64,000 nt of DNA from JAFDVL01 sp031409955 (GTDB lineage Bacteria; Acidobacteriota; Blastocatellia; RBC074), in NCBI GenBank assembly GCA_031409955.1, contig JANNYF010000012.1, positions 27,160 through 91,159 of the forward strand, in the 5' to 3' direction. The notes beneath the pieces were generated by a model. It had not been told where the DNA came from, did not search any database, and was given only the letters and a program-made list of their open reading frames with translations. Both the position numbers and the translations under genes were made by a program. Positions 16,909 to 25,985 of the stretch are shown here, piece by piece (the first letter of the stretch is position 1; every line of letters starts with the position of its first letter).

Positions 16909-17343
16909 TTACTTGCTGTCTTTTGACTTTGATCCAAGGCTGCGCAGGAATAGCACAACCTGCCAAATTTGCTTGTCGTTCAACTTTTCTTTGTAGGCCA
17001 GCATATCCGCCGAAACGCCTTCTTTGACAGCCACAAAGATTTCACCATCGGTTGAACCGTAATCCCACGCGTCATCCGTTAAGTCAGAAGGCGTGCCGCC
17101 CGACAACGCCATCCCGCCATCGCCTTTGCCATTCGGCCCGTGACACGAAGCGCAATAACGCGCATAAACCTTCTTGCCTGCATCAATCGTTTCTGCGTTG
17201 CTCGGTTCTGGGTTCTTCAGCTTCTGCGCCTCCGCATTGCGGCGTGGTTCTTGCGATGCGTTCGCCGCTACTGCAACAAAGATCGCCCCCACCGCCAGCA
17301 GCCGACCGACCACCGACCAATTACTATTCCTGTGGTACATCAA
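16909..17343 (-). CDS. Class I c-type cytochrome, secreted
   Basis: 144 residues. Signal peptide about residues 1-30 (VVGRLLAVGAIFVAVAANAS). Haem attachment at CASCHGPNGKGDGG (Cys64, Cys67, His68), with a likely axial Met in VSADMLAYKEKL and a C-terminal helix IWQVVLFLRSLG, as in small mono-haem electron carriers. It lies upstream of the two haem/copper monooxygenase genes on the same strand (135-bp gap) and could feed them electrons. The start region overlaps the end of the preceding gene by 20 bp. The coding sequence for residues 9-15 consists of the GGTCGGT heptad seen in the intergenic elements E3 and E5. Confidence 0.85.
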   Translation of the reverse strand: MMYHRNSNWSVVGRLLAVGAIFVAVAANASQEPRRNAEAQKLKNPEPSNAETIDAGKKVYARYCASCHGPNGKGDGGMALSGGTPSDLTDDAWDYGSTDGEIFVAVKEGVSADMLAYKEKLNDKQIWQVVLFLRSLGSKSKDSK

Positions 17344-17803
17344 AATTCTCCACTAAATACTCTGGGTGCATTTCGCGCAGGTACAAGAACAATTCGTGCA
17401 CCAGATTCACCAGCCGATTCACCCCATACGCGTACTCATCGTTTTTGACCTTGAGCGAGATGGACACCGCACCGCGCTGATTTGTACAAGACAACACGGC
17501 GCGCGCACGATCAATGCGCCGATGCTCCGGCAATTCGCCAGCGTGTCGCTCCGCCAAAAAGGTTTTCAATTCGCCGTACAATTCTGAACCCGTCGGAATG
17601 CCCGGCAGCAGTTGCTTGAAGCGCAACACCTGCTTTTCTGTATCTGCGATCAATTCCATCTCGCGGCGTAAGAGCCAAACGAAGGTGAACTGCCCGTTCT
17701 TGTCTTCACTGAAGCCGCGAAAGACGCCACGATCTGCGTAGGCTTGTAAACTTTCTCTGACTTCATCCAGAGGCTTATGGGTTCGTTTGGGAGCCGTTTT
17801 CAT
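17324..17803 (-). CDS. Hypothetical protein coupled to the Doc toxin gene
   Basis: 159 residues from the ATG at 17803, which overlaps the doc stop in ATGA; the frame is open to 17827 but that would lie deeper in doc. I do not recognise the family. It is soluble, with no signal peptide, and contains a basic N terminus (MKTAPKRTHKPLDEV), a segment that could bind nucleic acid or fold as a small alpha/beta domain (RGAVSISLKVKNDEYAYGVN), and a hydrophobic helix LVNLVHELFLYL. Translational coupling to the toxin suggests a third component of the toxin-antitoxin unit or a passenger gene. Confidence 0.6.
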   Translation of the reverse strand: MKTAPKRTHKPLDEVRESLQAYADRGVFRGFSEDKNGQFTFVWLLRREMELIADTEKQVLRFKQLLPGIPTGSELYGELKTFLAERHAGELPEHRRIDRARAVLSCTNQRGAVSISLKVKNDEYAYGVNRLVNLVHELFLYLREMHPEYLVENFDVPQE

Positions 17804-18237
17804 ACACCTAACAGATTTTGAAACCAATCAGCTATTTCTGGAATTGTGCGCGGTGACATGTTTTCACCGCGTGACTGGCGCAGATTTTCTTCTGCCAGCG
17901 AAACGCAGAAATCAATCACATCATTGATCGGTAACTTCTCCGGGATCACGTACCCGCAGTTGTCGAGAAAAAAGATCGCTGCTGCGAAGGCCGTTCGTTT
18001 CGTCCCGTCCATAAATGGATGGCTTTTGACCAGCGAATGAAACAGCGCAGCAGCCTTTTCAAAATCGGTTTCGTAAAGCTCCTGCCCGCCGAATGCCGCA
18101 AAAGGTCGTGCCACCGCCGAATGCCGCATCGTTGCTTCGCGCAATCCTACAATGCCGCCTGTTTCCGCGATGATGACCTCGTGTATTTCATAGACACGGA
18201 CGAGTAAATTAGCGACCTCATCGGCATAATCAGTCAT
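17800..18237 (-). CDS. doc: Death-on-curing (Doc/Fic-fold) toxin
   Basis: 145 residues, near the usual Doc length. The Fic-fold motif reads HPFMDGTKRT (His73 to Thr82), i.e. HxFxDxxKR with Gly-Thr where many Doc proteins have Ala-Asn; the catalytic His and the KR pair are kept. The N-terminal GGIVGLREATMRHS also matches the family. Doc phosphorylates elongation factor Tu and so stops translation; that activity is assumed from the family. The antitoxin-like gene lies 5 bp upstream, and the gene at 17324 starts within its stop codon, forming a three-gene unit. Confidence 0.9.
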   Translation of the reverse strand: MTDYADEVANLLVRVYEIHEVIIAETGGIVGLREATMRHSAVARPFAAFGGQELYETDFEKAAALFHSLVKSHPFMDGTKRTAFAAAIFFLDNCGYVIPEKLPINDVIDFCVSLAEENLRQSRGENMSPRTIPEIADWFQNLLGV

Positions 18238-18242
18238 CGGGG

Positions 18243-18464
18243 TTACCGTTGCGCCAGGGTCTCAAATAGTTCACGGTTTTGCGTAATTAACTGCCGCACG
18301 AACGGGATGGCGCTTTCACTAAAGCGGCTACCGTTTGCTGTCGGTTGCTGCGCCAGCCAGATTTCTACGGCAGCGATTGCAACGGCTTCCACATCTTTTT
18401 CAGGAATCGCGCGCGTGCGCAATTGTTCGGTCAAGGTTTCAGGTAATTCGATTGTTAGTGTCAT
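18243..18464 (-). CDS. Antitoxin-like small protein upstream of doc
   Basis: 73 residues. The N terminus MTLTIELPETLTEQLRTRAI is of the ribbon-helix-helix type found in antitoxins that bind their own promoter, and the C terminus (FVRQLITQNRELFETLAQR) is a helix suited to capping the toxin. Position directly before doc with a 5-bp gap is the main support. It is not a canonical Phd by sequence as far as can be seen. Confidence 0.7.
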   Translation of the reverse strand: MTLTIELPETLTEQLRTRAIPEKDVEAVAIAAVEIWLAQQPTANGSRFSESAIPFVRQLITQNRELFETLAQR

Positions 18465-18476
18465 GTCTTTACCCCG

Positions 18477-20420
18477 TCAGTGATTATACGACATGCAACC
18501 TGGTTCGACCGTGCCTAAAAAGCCCGGCTCATATTGCTGCCTGACCCAGAATTCTTTCTTCGCCTGACAGTTGATGAGCGATGGCCGACTCTCTTTCACC
18601 GCGATTTGATAACAGCGTTCCAGCGCCGCGCGGAAATCACCCGGCTGGGTGACGTACTCGCCGTGCGCGCCGAGTCCTTCCGCGACTTTGTCATAACGCA
18701 CGTTCTCTTGGAAGAGCTGTAAGCTCAGCGTCACGGGGCTGCGCGCGTTGCCCGTCCACGTGCCCCAGGCGTTGTTGTTGTAGACGATGACGATGATTGG
18801 CAGGCGATACTTCGAAGCGGTTTCGAGTTCCATGATCGTGTAGCCAATGCCCGCATCGCCCGTGACCGCAATCACTGGCGCGCCTTTGTACGCAGCTTGC
18901 GGGCCGATGCCGTGTCGCACCGCTACCGCCGCGCCGATTGCATAGCCGACATCCGGCCCGATATTGCCGTACTGATAAGCGCCGTTGAGAATCTGGCCCG
19001 GACGATAGCCACGCATCCGGCGGCGCACATAACGCGCGATGCCATAGCCGCCTGCGACAAAGGTCGTCTGTTCTTTGGGCAGCTTGCCATTGTACATAAA
19101 GTCAGTCAGCTCTTTGGCAATCACCGCCGGATGCACGGCGTCGGTGTAGCTCAAACCCTTCGCGTAATGAGCATCATTCTCGTCCTCGAACTTTTTGCGC
19201 GCGGCAGCAATCTCCGCCACCCACGCATCGTGCTGCATTTTGGGCATTGCGTCAGCGAGTGCTTCCAAGGCGGCCTTTTCGCAACTGACCAGGCCAACAT
19301 CAATCGGCAGATTACGGCCAATGTCTTCCACGCTGGGATCAATGCGGATGTATTTCGCATCCGGCCCAAAAGCGAAATCAATCACCGTCGGCATGCAGTA
19401 CTGACCAACCAACATCACAACATCGGCGCTCGCCAATGCACCCGGCGACGCATTGGCCGAGAGTGGGCTTGCATCGGAGAATTGCCCTTTCATCGCGCCC
19501 GATTCAACCACCGGAATCTGCGCCTTTTCGGCCAGCGCCTTCAGTGCATCCCACGCGCGGCTGTAAAAGACGCCGTTGCTGGAAACGATGATCGGGCGCT
19601 GCGCCTGTTTGAGTAACTCGACCGCCGCCGCGACATCCTTCGGTCCCGGATGCGGCTTCGCAGTGGTACGGTAGTGGGTCTTGTCATAGTAGTAATTCAA
19701 ATCGCTCGCCGTTTTGAAGCTGGCACGCGCAACTTCAGCCGGAAAGTCCAGATGCACTGGGCGCGGAATGCCGGAGCGCAACTGCCGAAACGCATACGCG
19801 CCATATTCATGCACACGGGCGGGCGTGATCAGACGTTTGCCGTATTTCTTCAAACCTTCGGTGGTTGGTTGCTGATATGCGAACTGGTTACCCGCCTCAG
19901 CGTCCTCTTCCAAGATTGTCTTGTTACTGGCCAGGACCAGCACCGGCGAGCGCGCTGCGTTGGCGGTGGCAATAGCGTTGATCATATCGGTAAAGCCAGG
20001 CCCTTCCGTACCCGAAGCCGCCGCGACCTCGCCCGTCACACGACAGAAGCCATCGGCAGCGGAGCACATCGCGCCTTCGTGCCGACCCGAGTAGGCCGGG
20101 ACGCCTTCGAGTGCGATGGCGTTTATGATGGGATAATTGCCTGGACAACAGAACAGCGCGGCCAAGCCTTCTTCCTTGCAGATGCGGGCAAAGACCTGTG
20201 CGCCTGACATCGGAAAGGTTGCTTTCACGGGCGGCACGGCAACCGCTTTCGCAAACTCGTCAGGAACTTTGATGGCGTTGGTTTCCGCCGCATGGGCTGG
20301 CTGATTCACCAGCGTCGCGGCAGCCGTCGCGCCCACGCCCGTCATCGCCTTGCGCATAAATTTTCTGCGTGAAACATCGGGTGCGGAGTCTTTTCCTGTT
20401 GGGTTGGTGATGTCATCCAT
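18477..20420 (-). CDS. Tat-exported thiamine-diphosphate-dependent enzyme (acetolactate-synthase-like)
   Basis: 647 residues from the ATG at 20420, preceded by AGGAAAA; the upstream TTG at 20438 is the alternative. Residues 17-45 form a Tat signal (SRRKFMRKAMTGVGATAAATL ending AHAAE). The body has the three-domain TPP layout: a pyrimidine-binding domain with the catalytic-type Glu in YSGRHEGAMCSAADGFCR, a central domain, and a pyrophosphate domain with GDAGIGYTIMELETA and YNNNAWG, the GDG...N cofactor motif. The nearest functional relatives are acetolactate synthase, oxalyl-CoA decarboxylase and C-C cleaving diketone hydrolases; the reaction is not determinable. Export of a TPP enzyme is unusual. 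The PQQ dehydrogenase gene is divergent 261 bp away, and the toxin module lies 12 bp downstream. Confidence 0.82.
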   Translation of the reverse strand: MDDITNPTGKDSAPDVSRRKFMRKAMTGVGATAAATLVNQPAHAAETNAIKVPDEFAKAVAVPPVKATFPMSGAQVFARICKEEGLAALFCCPGNYPIINAIALEGVPAYSGRHEGAMCSAADGFCRVTGEVAAASGTEGPGFTDMINAIATANAARSPVLVLASNKTILEEDAEAGNQFAYQQPTTEGLKKYGKRLITPARVHEYGAYAFRQLRSGIPRPVHLDFPAEVARASFKTASDLNYYYDKTHYRTTAKPHPGPKDVAAAVELLKQAQRPIIVSSNGVFYSRAWDALKALAEKAQIPVVESGAMKGQFSDASPLSANASPGALASADVVMLVGQYCMPTVIDFAFGPDAKYIRIDPSVEDIGRNLPIDVGLVSCEKAALEALADAMPKMQHDAWVAEIAAARKKFEDENDAHYAKGLSYTDAVHPAVIAKELTDFMYNGKLPKEQTTFVAGGYGIARYVRRRMRGYRPGQILNGAYQYGNIGPDVGYAIGAAVAVRHGIGPQAAYKGAPVIAVTGDAGIGYTIMELETASKYRLPIIVIVYNNNAWGTWTGNARSPVTLSLQLFQENVRYDKVAEGLGAHGEYVTQPGDFRAALERCYQIAVKESRPSLINCQAKKEFWVRQQYEPGFLGTVEPGCMSYNH

Positions 20421-20681
20421 AACTATTTTCCTGTTCAAGTACGGAACGAAGTAGGTTCGGCGATTATGAATTCGCGTAAGTTGTTCGCAAAACTTCAGAA
20501 TGTCAGTAACGGTTGTTTTCGGTAGCGCTTGATTGAATGCTTGCCCAGATGAAAATCCGCCCAGAATATACGCCCAACTAAACTACTTTTGCAATGAGTT
20601 GCTGACCGTCCGGTAAGCATAGTAGGATTCTCGCTCGTTCACCTTCTGGCGCAAATATTCAATTACTTACAGGAGACAGTG

Positions 20682-22613
20682 ATGAAGCTACCCCGCAGGT
20701 TATTTTTGACAGTCCCGCGAAGCACGTTCACGACCATTGTCATGCTTGTGATTCTTGCGGGCTTCTGTTGGTATGAGGCCATTGCTCCGGCAGCCGCAAA
20801 CCTCAACATCAACCCATCTTCATTGAGTAATCTGCCCGCTTTGCAACAAGCCGCTGTCGCCACTTCGCCCGAAGGCGAGGCCATTTACAAACAACGATGC
20901 GCAGTTTGTCACGATAATCCCGGAGATCGGATTCCGCCGCTGTTTCTCATTCGGCGTCGTTATGCTGAAGACGTCATACAAACTCTCACCAGCGGTTCGA
21001 TGAAGCAACAGGCGGCGGGGCTGAGCGCGGAGCAGATTAAGGCATTGGCGCTGCACTTGACTGGAAAGCAGCCGGGGCTACCTTTGCAGTTAAATAACAA
21101 AGTCAATCTTTGTGGTGGAACGCCTGTGCAGCTTAACCTCAAAGCGCCAAACTGGAATGGATGGGGGCGTGATTATGACAACTCGCGCTTTCAGCCGAAG
21201 CCGGGCCTCAAAGCCGAAGACGTGCCGCGCCTAAAAGTGAAATGGGCGTGGGCGCATCCGGGGCCAATGGCGACAGGGCAGCCGACAATCATCGGAGATC
21301 GTTTGTATGTCACGACCGAGATGGGACAGCTTTATTGTCTCAACGCGCAAACAGGTTGCACCTATTGGACGATGAATGCGGGCGCAACAGTGGTGGCGGC
21401 GATGAGTGTTGGTGCCTTGCCCGCCGGATCACCGGCTAAATATGCCGTTTATTTTGGCGATGCGAAATCCCAACTCCAAGCGGTGGATGCAATGACCGGC
21501 AAACTGTTGTGGAAGACCAAGGTGGAAGATCATTTTCTGGCCCGCATCACAGGCGCACCTGTACTCTATCGCAATCGCATTTATGTGCCGGTTTCGTCGT
21601 ATGAAGAAACGGCTGGACGCGATCCCAAATACGAATGCTGCAAGTTTCGCGGCAGCGTGGTGGCGCTTAATGCAAACACCGGCAAGATCATCTGGAAAAC
21701 GTTTACGGTGCAAGAGGAGCCGAAGCCTTTCAAGAAGAATTCAACCGGCACACAAATGTATGGCCCGGCAGGAGGCGCGATTTGGTCTGCGCCGACACTT
21801 GATGTGAAGCGCAATGTTTTGTACGTCGGCACAGGCAATTCGTACACGGATGTTGAGACGGGCCAGACCGATGCGATCATGGCGTTTGATCTGACCACCG
21901 GCAAAGTGAAATGGACGAATCAACTCACCCCGAAAGACAACTACCTCGTCGGTTGTCGGCAACCCGGCGTGGGCAATTGTCCGAAAGAAGCTGGCCCCGA
22001 TTACGATTTCGGCAGTTCGCCCATTTTGCGCACCCTGCCCAACGGCAAGCAGATTCTGATCACAGGGCAGAAGTCTGGCGCTGTCTACGGCCTTGACCCG
22101 GACAACAATGGGAAGAAAATTTGGGAGGCCAAAGTTGGCGGCGGCGGTGCGCTCGGCGGGATCGAATGGGGCTTTGCGGCGGACGCGGAAAATGTGTATG
22201 TGCCGATGGCCGATGTAGGTGGGCCAAACCGCAAACCCGGGATTACGGCCTTGCAGATTGCGACAGGTGCAAAACGCTGGTATGTGCCTGCTCCCCCGGC
22301 AAAATGCAATTGGGGGACGACCCGTTGCAATAACGCCCAATCCGCCGCCGCGACGCTTATCCCCGGCGTCGTCTTTTCCGGCACGATGGATGGTCACTTA
22401 CGCGGATACGCCACCAAAGACGGCACAATCCTTTGGGATTACGACACTGCCGCGCCCATCCAGACAGTCAACGCCGGTCTGACGAAAGGCGGCACGCTGG
22501 ATGGTGGCGGGCCAACGGTGGCGAATGGGGTACTGTATACCAATTCCGGCTACGGTCGAATCGTCGGGCAACCGGGGAATTTGTTGTTGGCCTTTACCGT
22601 AGACGGCAAGTAA
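20682..22613 (+). CDS. Haem c/PQQ beta-propeller dehydrogenase (polyvinyl-alcohol dehydrogenase-like)
   Basis: 643 residues from the ATG at 20682, with AGGAG 6 bp upstream; a GTG one codon earlier is possible. Residues 14-38 form a membrane anchor or signal. A cytochrome c domain carries CAVCH (Cys73, Cys76, His77) and spans to about residue 130. The remainder is an eight-bladed PQQ propeller with tryptophan-docking style repeats (YCLNAQTGCTYW, VDAMTGKLLWKT, LNANTGKIIWKT, FDLTTGKVKWTN). The order haem-then-propeller is that of polyvinyl-alcohol dehydrogenase rather than of quinohaemoprotein methanol or ethanol dehydrogenases, where the haem is C-terminal. It should oxidise secondary alcohols in the periplasm. 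The exported TPP enzyme is divergently transcribed. Confidence 0.85.
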   Translation: MKLPRRLFLTVPRSTFTTIVMLVILAGFCWYEAIAPAAANLNINPSSLSNLPALQQAAVATSPEGEAIYKQRCAVCHDNPGDRIPPLFLIRRRYAEDVIQTLTSGSMKQQAAGLSAEQIKALALHLTGKQPGLPLQLNNKVNLCGGTPVQLNLKAPNWNGWGRDYDNSRFQPKPGLKAEDVPRLKVKWAWAHPGPMATGQPTIIGDRLYVTTEMGQLYCLNAQTGCTYWTMNAGATVVAAMSVGALPAGSPAKYAVYFGDAKSQLQAVDAMTGKLLWKTKVEDHFLARITGAPVLYRNRIYVPVSSYEETAGRDPKYECCKFRGSVVALNANTGKIIWKTFTVQEEPKPFKKNSTGTQMYGPAGGAIWSAPTLDVKRNVLYVGTGNSYTDVETGQTDAIMAFDLTTGKVKWTNQLTPKDNYLVGCRQPGVGNCPKEAGPDYDFGSSPILRTLPNGKQILITGQKSGAVYGLDPDNNGKKIWEAKVGGGGALGGIEWGFAADAENVYVPMADVGGPNRKPGITALQIATGAKRWYVPAPPAKCNWGTTRCNNAQSAAATLIPGVVFSGTMDGHLRGYATKDGTILWDYDTAAPIQTVNAGLTKGGTLDGGGPTVANGVLYTNSGYGRIVGQPGNLLLAFTVDGK

Positions 22614-22635
22614 GCCGTGCGGGCAAAACGAAGCG

Positions 22636-24813
22636 CTACAAATTCTCCAAAATAAATCGCGTCATCAACGTGCGCATGTGTTTGACCTGATACGGATCAA
22701 CGACGCCGTGCCGCGCTTTCGGATAGACCATCAGTTCAAACTGCTTGCCCGCCTTTTGCAATTCGTACACAAGCTGAATCGTGTTTTGCATGTGGACATT
22801 GTCGTCCATCGTGCCGTGAATCAGCAGCAGTTTGCCGCTCAGGTTTTTCGCGGCTTTGATGACCGATGTTTTCGCGTAGCCGTCAGGATTGTTCTGTGGC
22901 GTCAGCATATAACGCTCAGTGTAAATCGTGGCGTACAAATTCCAATCCGTCACCGACCCGCCCGCGATACCGATTTTGAAAACGTTCGAGTGCGTCATCG
23001 CATACGACGTCATAAACCCGCCATAGCTCCAACCGTTCAAGCCAATGCGCGAACCATCTACGAACGGCAATGATTTCAAGTACGCGACGCCATCTTCCAA
23101 ATCGCGCAATTCGCCAACGCCTAAGTTTTTATAAGCCGTCCACGTAGATTCCGCACCTTTGCCAGACGCGCTGCGATTGTCGCAGACCCAGATGACGTAG
23201 CCTTTCTGCGCCAGCATCTGATGCCACATGAAATTTTCACCGTTCCACCGATTCCCGACGCGCTGCGCATGCGGGCCGCTGTAAGTGAAGCTCCAGACGG
23301 GATATTTTTTGTTGGGGTCAAAATCCGGCGGCTTAATCATCATCGCTTCCATCAGAAAGCCGTCACGGTTTTTGACTTGCAGGAATTCGGGCTGGCTGAG
23401 CTTGTATTGTTTCAGCGCCTCCACTTTGTTTTCATCAATCGCGCGTACTAACGAGCCATCGTATTTGTACAAACGCGCCTGAATCGGCGTTGTGACATCG
23501 CTCGATGTATCAATGAAGTGGTTGAAGGTTGGGTCAAAGCTGGCGTTATGTGTGCCTGCGGTTTGGGTCAATCGTTGCAAACCGGAGCCATCCATCTTGA
23601 TGCGGTAAGCATCGCTGCCGATGTAGCTGTGTTCCGTGCCGGAAAAATACACCCAGCCATTTTTCTCATCCACGCCGTGCAGCGTGCGCGCTTCCCACTT
23701 ACCCGACGTGATCTGTGACGACAGCTTGCCATCGTTCGAGTAGCGATAAATATGCTTCCATCCATTGCGCTCGCTTAAAAACAAAAACGTGCCGTCATTC
23801 AACCAGCGCGGCAATTCGGTGTCATCGGCTTCGATCCACGCAGGCGTTTGTTCACGAAACAGATTCGTCGTTTGCCCATTCGCTGGGTCAGCCAAATTCA
23901 CATCCAGCCATGTCTGTTCGCGGTTTGTGATGTGATAGACAACGCGCGAACTGTCGGGCTTCCAACCGACGCGTGCGATGATGGCTTGGTCGTTGCTGTA
24001 TTTCGCAATGTCTACCCATTTGGTATCGCCGCTGCTGATGCTCACAATGCCGAGCTTGACGTTCGGATTGGGCTGGCCTGCTTTGGGGTAGTTATACAAT
24101 TCGACATCTTGTTGATTTGGGATGTGGTCAACGACCGTGAATTCTTTGACAGGCGCTTCATCAAGCTGTAAATACGCGAGCTTCGATGAATCGGGCGACC
24201 ACCAATAACTTTTGAAATCGCCACGTCCGTAGACTTCTTCCTGATAAACCCAATCGAGTTTGCCGTTGAAAAGTTTCGCATTGCCGTCCGTAGTCAGCGC
24301 GGTTTCCTGTTGCGTCGCAATGTCCACGACAAACAGATTGAAGTTGCGCACGAACGCCACTTTCTTGCCGTCGGGACTGAGGTCTTCGTTCTCTTCGGCG
24401 TCGCTGGTTTTGGTCAGGCGAAGCACGGTGTCGCTGCCAAATTGGTAGTAATACAAATCGTGCTTGACGTTGACGAGTGCCGCATTAAATTTGGCTCTGA
24501 CTTGCGTCGGGTTGGTGGCGAGACGTTTCGCCTCAGCCGCGGTAATGCCTTCGAGCTTGGTGAGCGCCGCTTCCATTTTCGCGGCATCATAAAACGGTTC
24601 GGCCTTGCCCGTCGCGGCTTCGACCTTCATCAACTGCGTGCCGCGCCGTTCCAGATAATAGTTGCCGTCAAGCCACGTCATTTGAAAGGTCAGCCGACCG
24701 CTGAAATTGACGCGCTTGTCGGGATCGTAAATGTCGTCGAGGGTGAGCAGTTTGTCCTGCGCAAAAACGGTGAAGGAAAAAAGCAAGAAGGCAAAGGCCG
24801 CGATTCGTCGCAT
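22636..24813 (-). CDS. Secreted prolyl oligopeptidase-family (S9, DPP IV-like) peptidase
   Basis: 725 residues with signal peptide MRRIAAFAFLLFSFTVFAQ and CAGGAGA upstream of the start. Residues 20-470 form the DPP IV-type beta-propeller, and residues about 480-725 the alpha/beta-hydrolase domain. The catalytic triad is visible: Ser596 in GWSYGG, Asp670 in HGTMDDNV and His702 in KARHGV. Family members remove N-terminal dipeptides, often X-Pro, and serve peptide scavenging in the periplasm. The short gap of 22 bp to the convergent PQQ dehydrogenase gene has no obvious terminator. Confidence 0.9.
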   Translation of the reverse strand: MRRIAAFAFLLFSFTVFAQDKLLTLDDIYDPDKRVNFSGRLTFQMTWLDGNYYLERRGTQLMKVEAATGKAEPFYDAAKMEAALTKLEGITAAEAKRLATNPTQVRAKFNAALVNVKHDLYYYQFGSDTVLRLTKTSDAEENEDLSPDGKKVAFVRNFNLFVVDIATQQETALTTDGNAKLFNGKLDWVYQEEVYGRGDFKSYWWSPDSSKLAYLQLDEAPVKEFTVVDHIPNQQDVELYNYPKAGQPNPNVKLGIVSISSGDTKWVDIAKYSNDQAIIARVGWKPDSSRVVYHITNREQTWLDVNLADPANGQTTNLFREQTPAWIEADDTELPRWLNDGTFLFLSERNGWKHIYRYSNDGKLSSQITSGKWEARTLHGVDEKNGWVYFSGTEHSYIGSDAYRIKMDGSGLQRLTQTAGTHNASFDPTFNHFIDTSSDVTTPIQARLYKYDGSLVRAIDENKVEALKQYKLSQPEFLQVKNRDGFLMEAMMIKPPDFDPNKKYPVWSFTYSGPHAQRVGNRWNGENFMWHQMLAQKGYVIWVCDNRSASGKGAESTWTAYKNLGVGELRDLEDGVAYLKSLPFVDGSRIGLNGWSYGGFMTSYAMTHSNVFKIGIAGGSVTDWNLYATIYTERYMLTPQNNPDGYAKTSVIKAAKNLSGKLLLIHGTMDDNVHMQNTIQLVYELQKAGKQFELMVYPKARHGVVDPYQVKHMRTLMTRFILENL

Positions 24814-24943
24814 AGTGTGAGTCTCCTGTCAAAAATTGATTACATCACGAAGCTTAGCGAACGTTGCGAAAAAAACAAACCGCCAATAGGCTTCGCGCCA
24901 GGATTTTGCTATCCTGCGCCGCGACAAACATTCACCAATTGCA

Positions 24944-25936
24944 ATGCAACGTATGACGAACAAACTCCCAACCTCCATCACCGAACACACCGTTTTACCG
25001 CTCATCGCCGCCCCCATGTTTTTGGTCTCTGGTGTCGAGCTTGTCACCGCCGCTTGTAAATCCGGCGTCATCGGCACCTTTCCTGTCCTGAACGCACGAA
25101 CCAGCGAAGCGCTTGATGATTGGATGCAACGCATCACGAGCGATCTTGCGGCGGTGAAAGTAGCAGACCCAAAAGCACGCATCGCCCCGTGGGGCATCAA
25201 CCTCGTCACGCATCGCACGAACCCGCGCTTGCAACCGGATTTGGATTTGACGGTGAAATACCAAACGCCCATCGTCATCACTTCGCTCGGCAGCCCCGCG
25301 CCTGCCGTCGAAGCCGTGCATTCGTATGGCGGTTTGGTCTTCAGCGATGTCATCAACATCAGCTTTGCGAAAAAGGCTGCGCAAGCCGGGGTTGATGGCC
25401 TCGTGCTGGTTTGCGCAGGCGCAGGCGGACACGCGGGAACGCTGTCACCGTTTGCGTTTCTGAAAGCCGTGCGCGAATTCTTTGACGGCATCATCGTGTT
25501 GGCTGGCGCAATGTCCAGCGGGCGTGACATTCGCGCGGCGCAAGTTTTGGGCGCAGATTTGATTTACTTCGGCACATCGTTCATCGCTACGACCGAAAGT
25601 CTGGCGACGCAGGACTATCAGCAAATGCTGGTGGATGCGACGATGGACGATTTGATTTACACGAACGCGTTCAGCGGCGCATACGCGAATATGCTCAAGC
25701 CGAGCATCGTCGCGGCGGGCATTGATCCTGCCACGCTCAAGCCGAAAGAATCCGTAGATTTCAGCCATCTGGTCAGCGGCGAAACCAAAGCATGGAAGCA
25801 CATCTGGTCAGCCGGGCAAGGTGTGAGCTTCGTGCGCGAGATTCAACCTACCGCCGAACTGGTTGCGCAATTGCGCCGTGAATATGCGGAAGTGGTGGCG
25901 GAAGAGCGGCGCGGCGATGCGTGGATGAATTTGTAA
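24944..25936 (+). CDS. Nitronate monooxygenase-like (2-nitropropane dioxygenase family) flavoprotein
   Basis: 330 residues with a TIM-barrel FMN enzyme pattern: PLIAAPMFLVSGVELVTAAC at the N terminus, the FMN/catalytic loop CAGAGGHAGTLSPFAF (family His in GGHAG), and the phosphate-binding stretch LAGAMSSGRDIRAAQVLGAD followed by YFGTSFIAT. Nitronate monooxygenases oxidise alkyl nitronates such as propionate-3-nitronate, but the superfamily also holds enoyl reductases. There is no signal peptide, so it is cytoplasmic. The start ATG has no good Shine-Dalgarno; a second Met is at codon 4. It is preceded by a divergent S9 peptidase gene. Confidence 0.85.
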   Translation: MQRMTNKLPTSITEHTVLPLIAAPMFLVSGVELVTAACKSGVIGTFPVLNARTSEALDDWMQRITSDLAAVKVADPKARIAPWGINLVTHRTNPRLQPDLDLTVKYQTPIVITSLGSPAPAVEAVHSYGGLVFSDVINISFAKKAAQAGVDGLVLVCAGAGGHAGTLSPFAFLKAVREFFDGIIVLAGAMSSGRDIRAAQVLGADLIYFGTSFIATTESLATQDYQQMLVDATMDDLIYTNAFSGAYANMLKPSIVAAGIDPATLKPKESVDFSHLVSGETKAWKHIWSAGQGVSFVREIQPTAELVAQLRREYAEVVAEERRGDAWMNL

Positions 25937-25985
25937 CGGAGCGGAACTGTGCCCGCGCTGCACCATCAATAACAGGAGCCATCGA

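Noticed and set aside
24813..24943. Divergent promoter between S9 peptidase and nitronate monooxygenase-like gene
   Set aside because: TATCCT is present, but no -35 at acceptable spacing can be found on either strand, so none is called.
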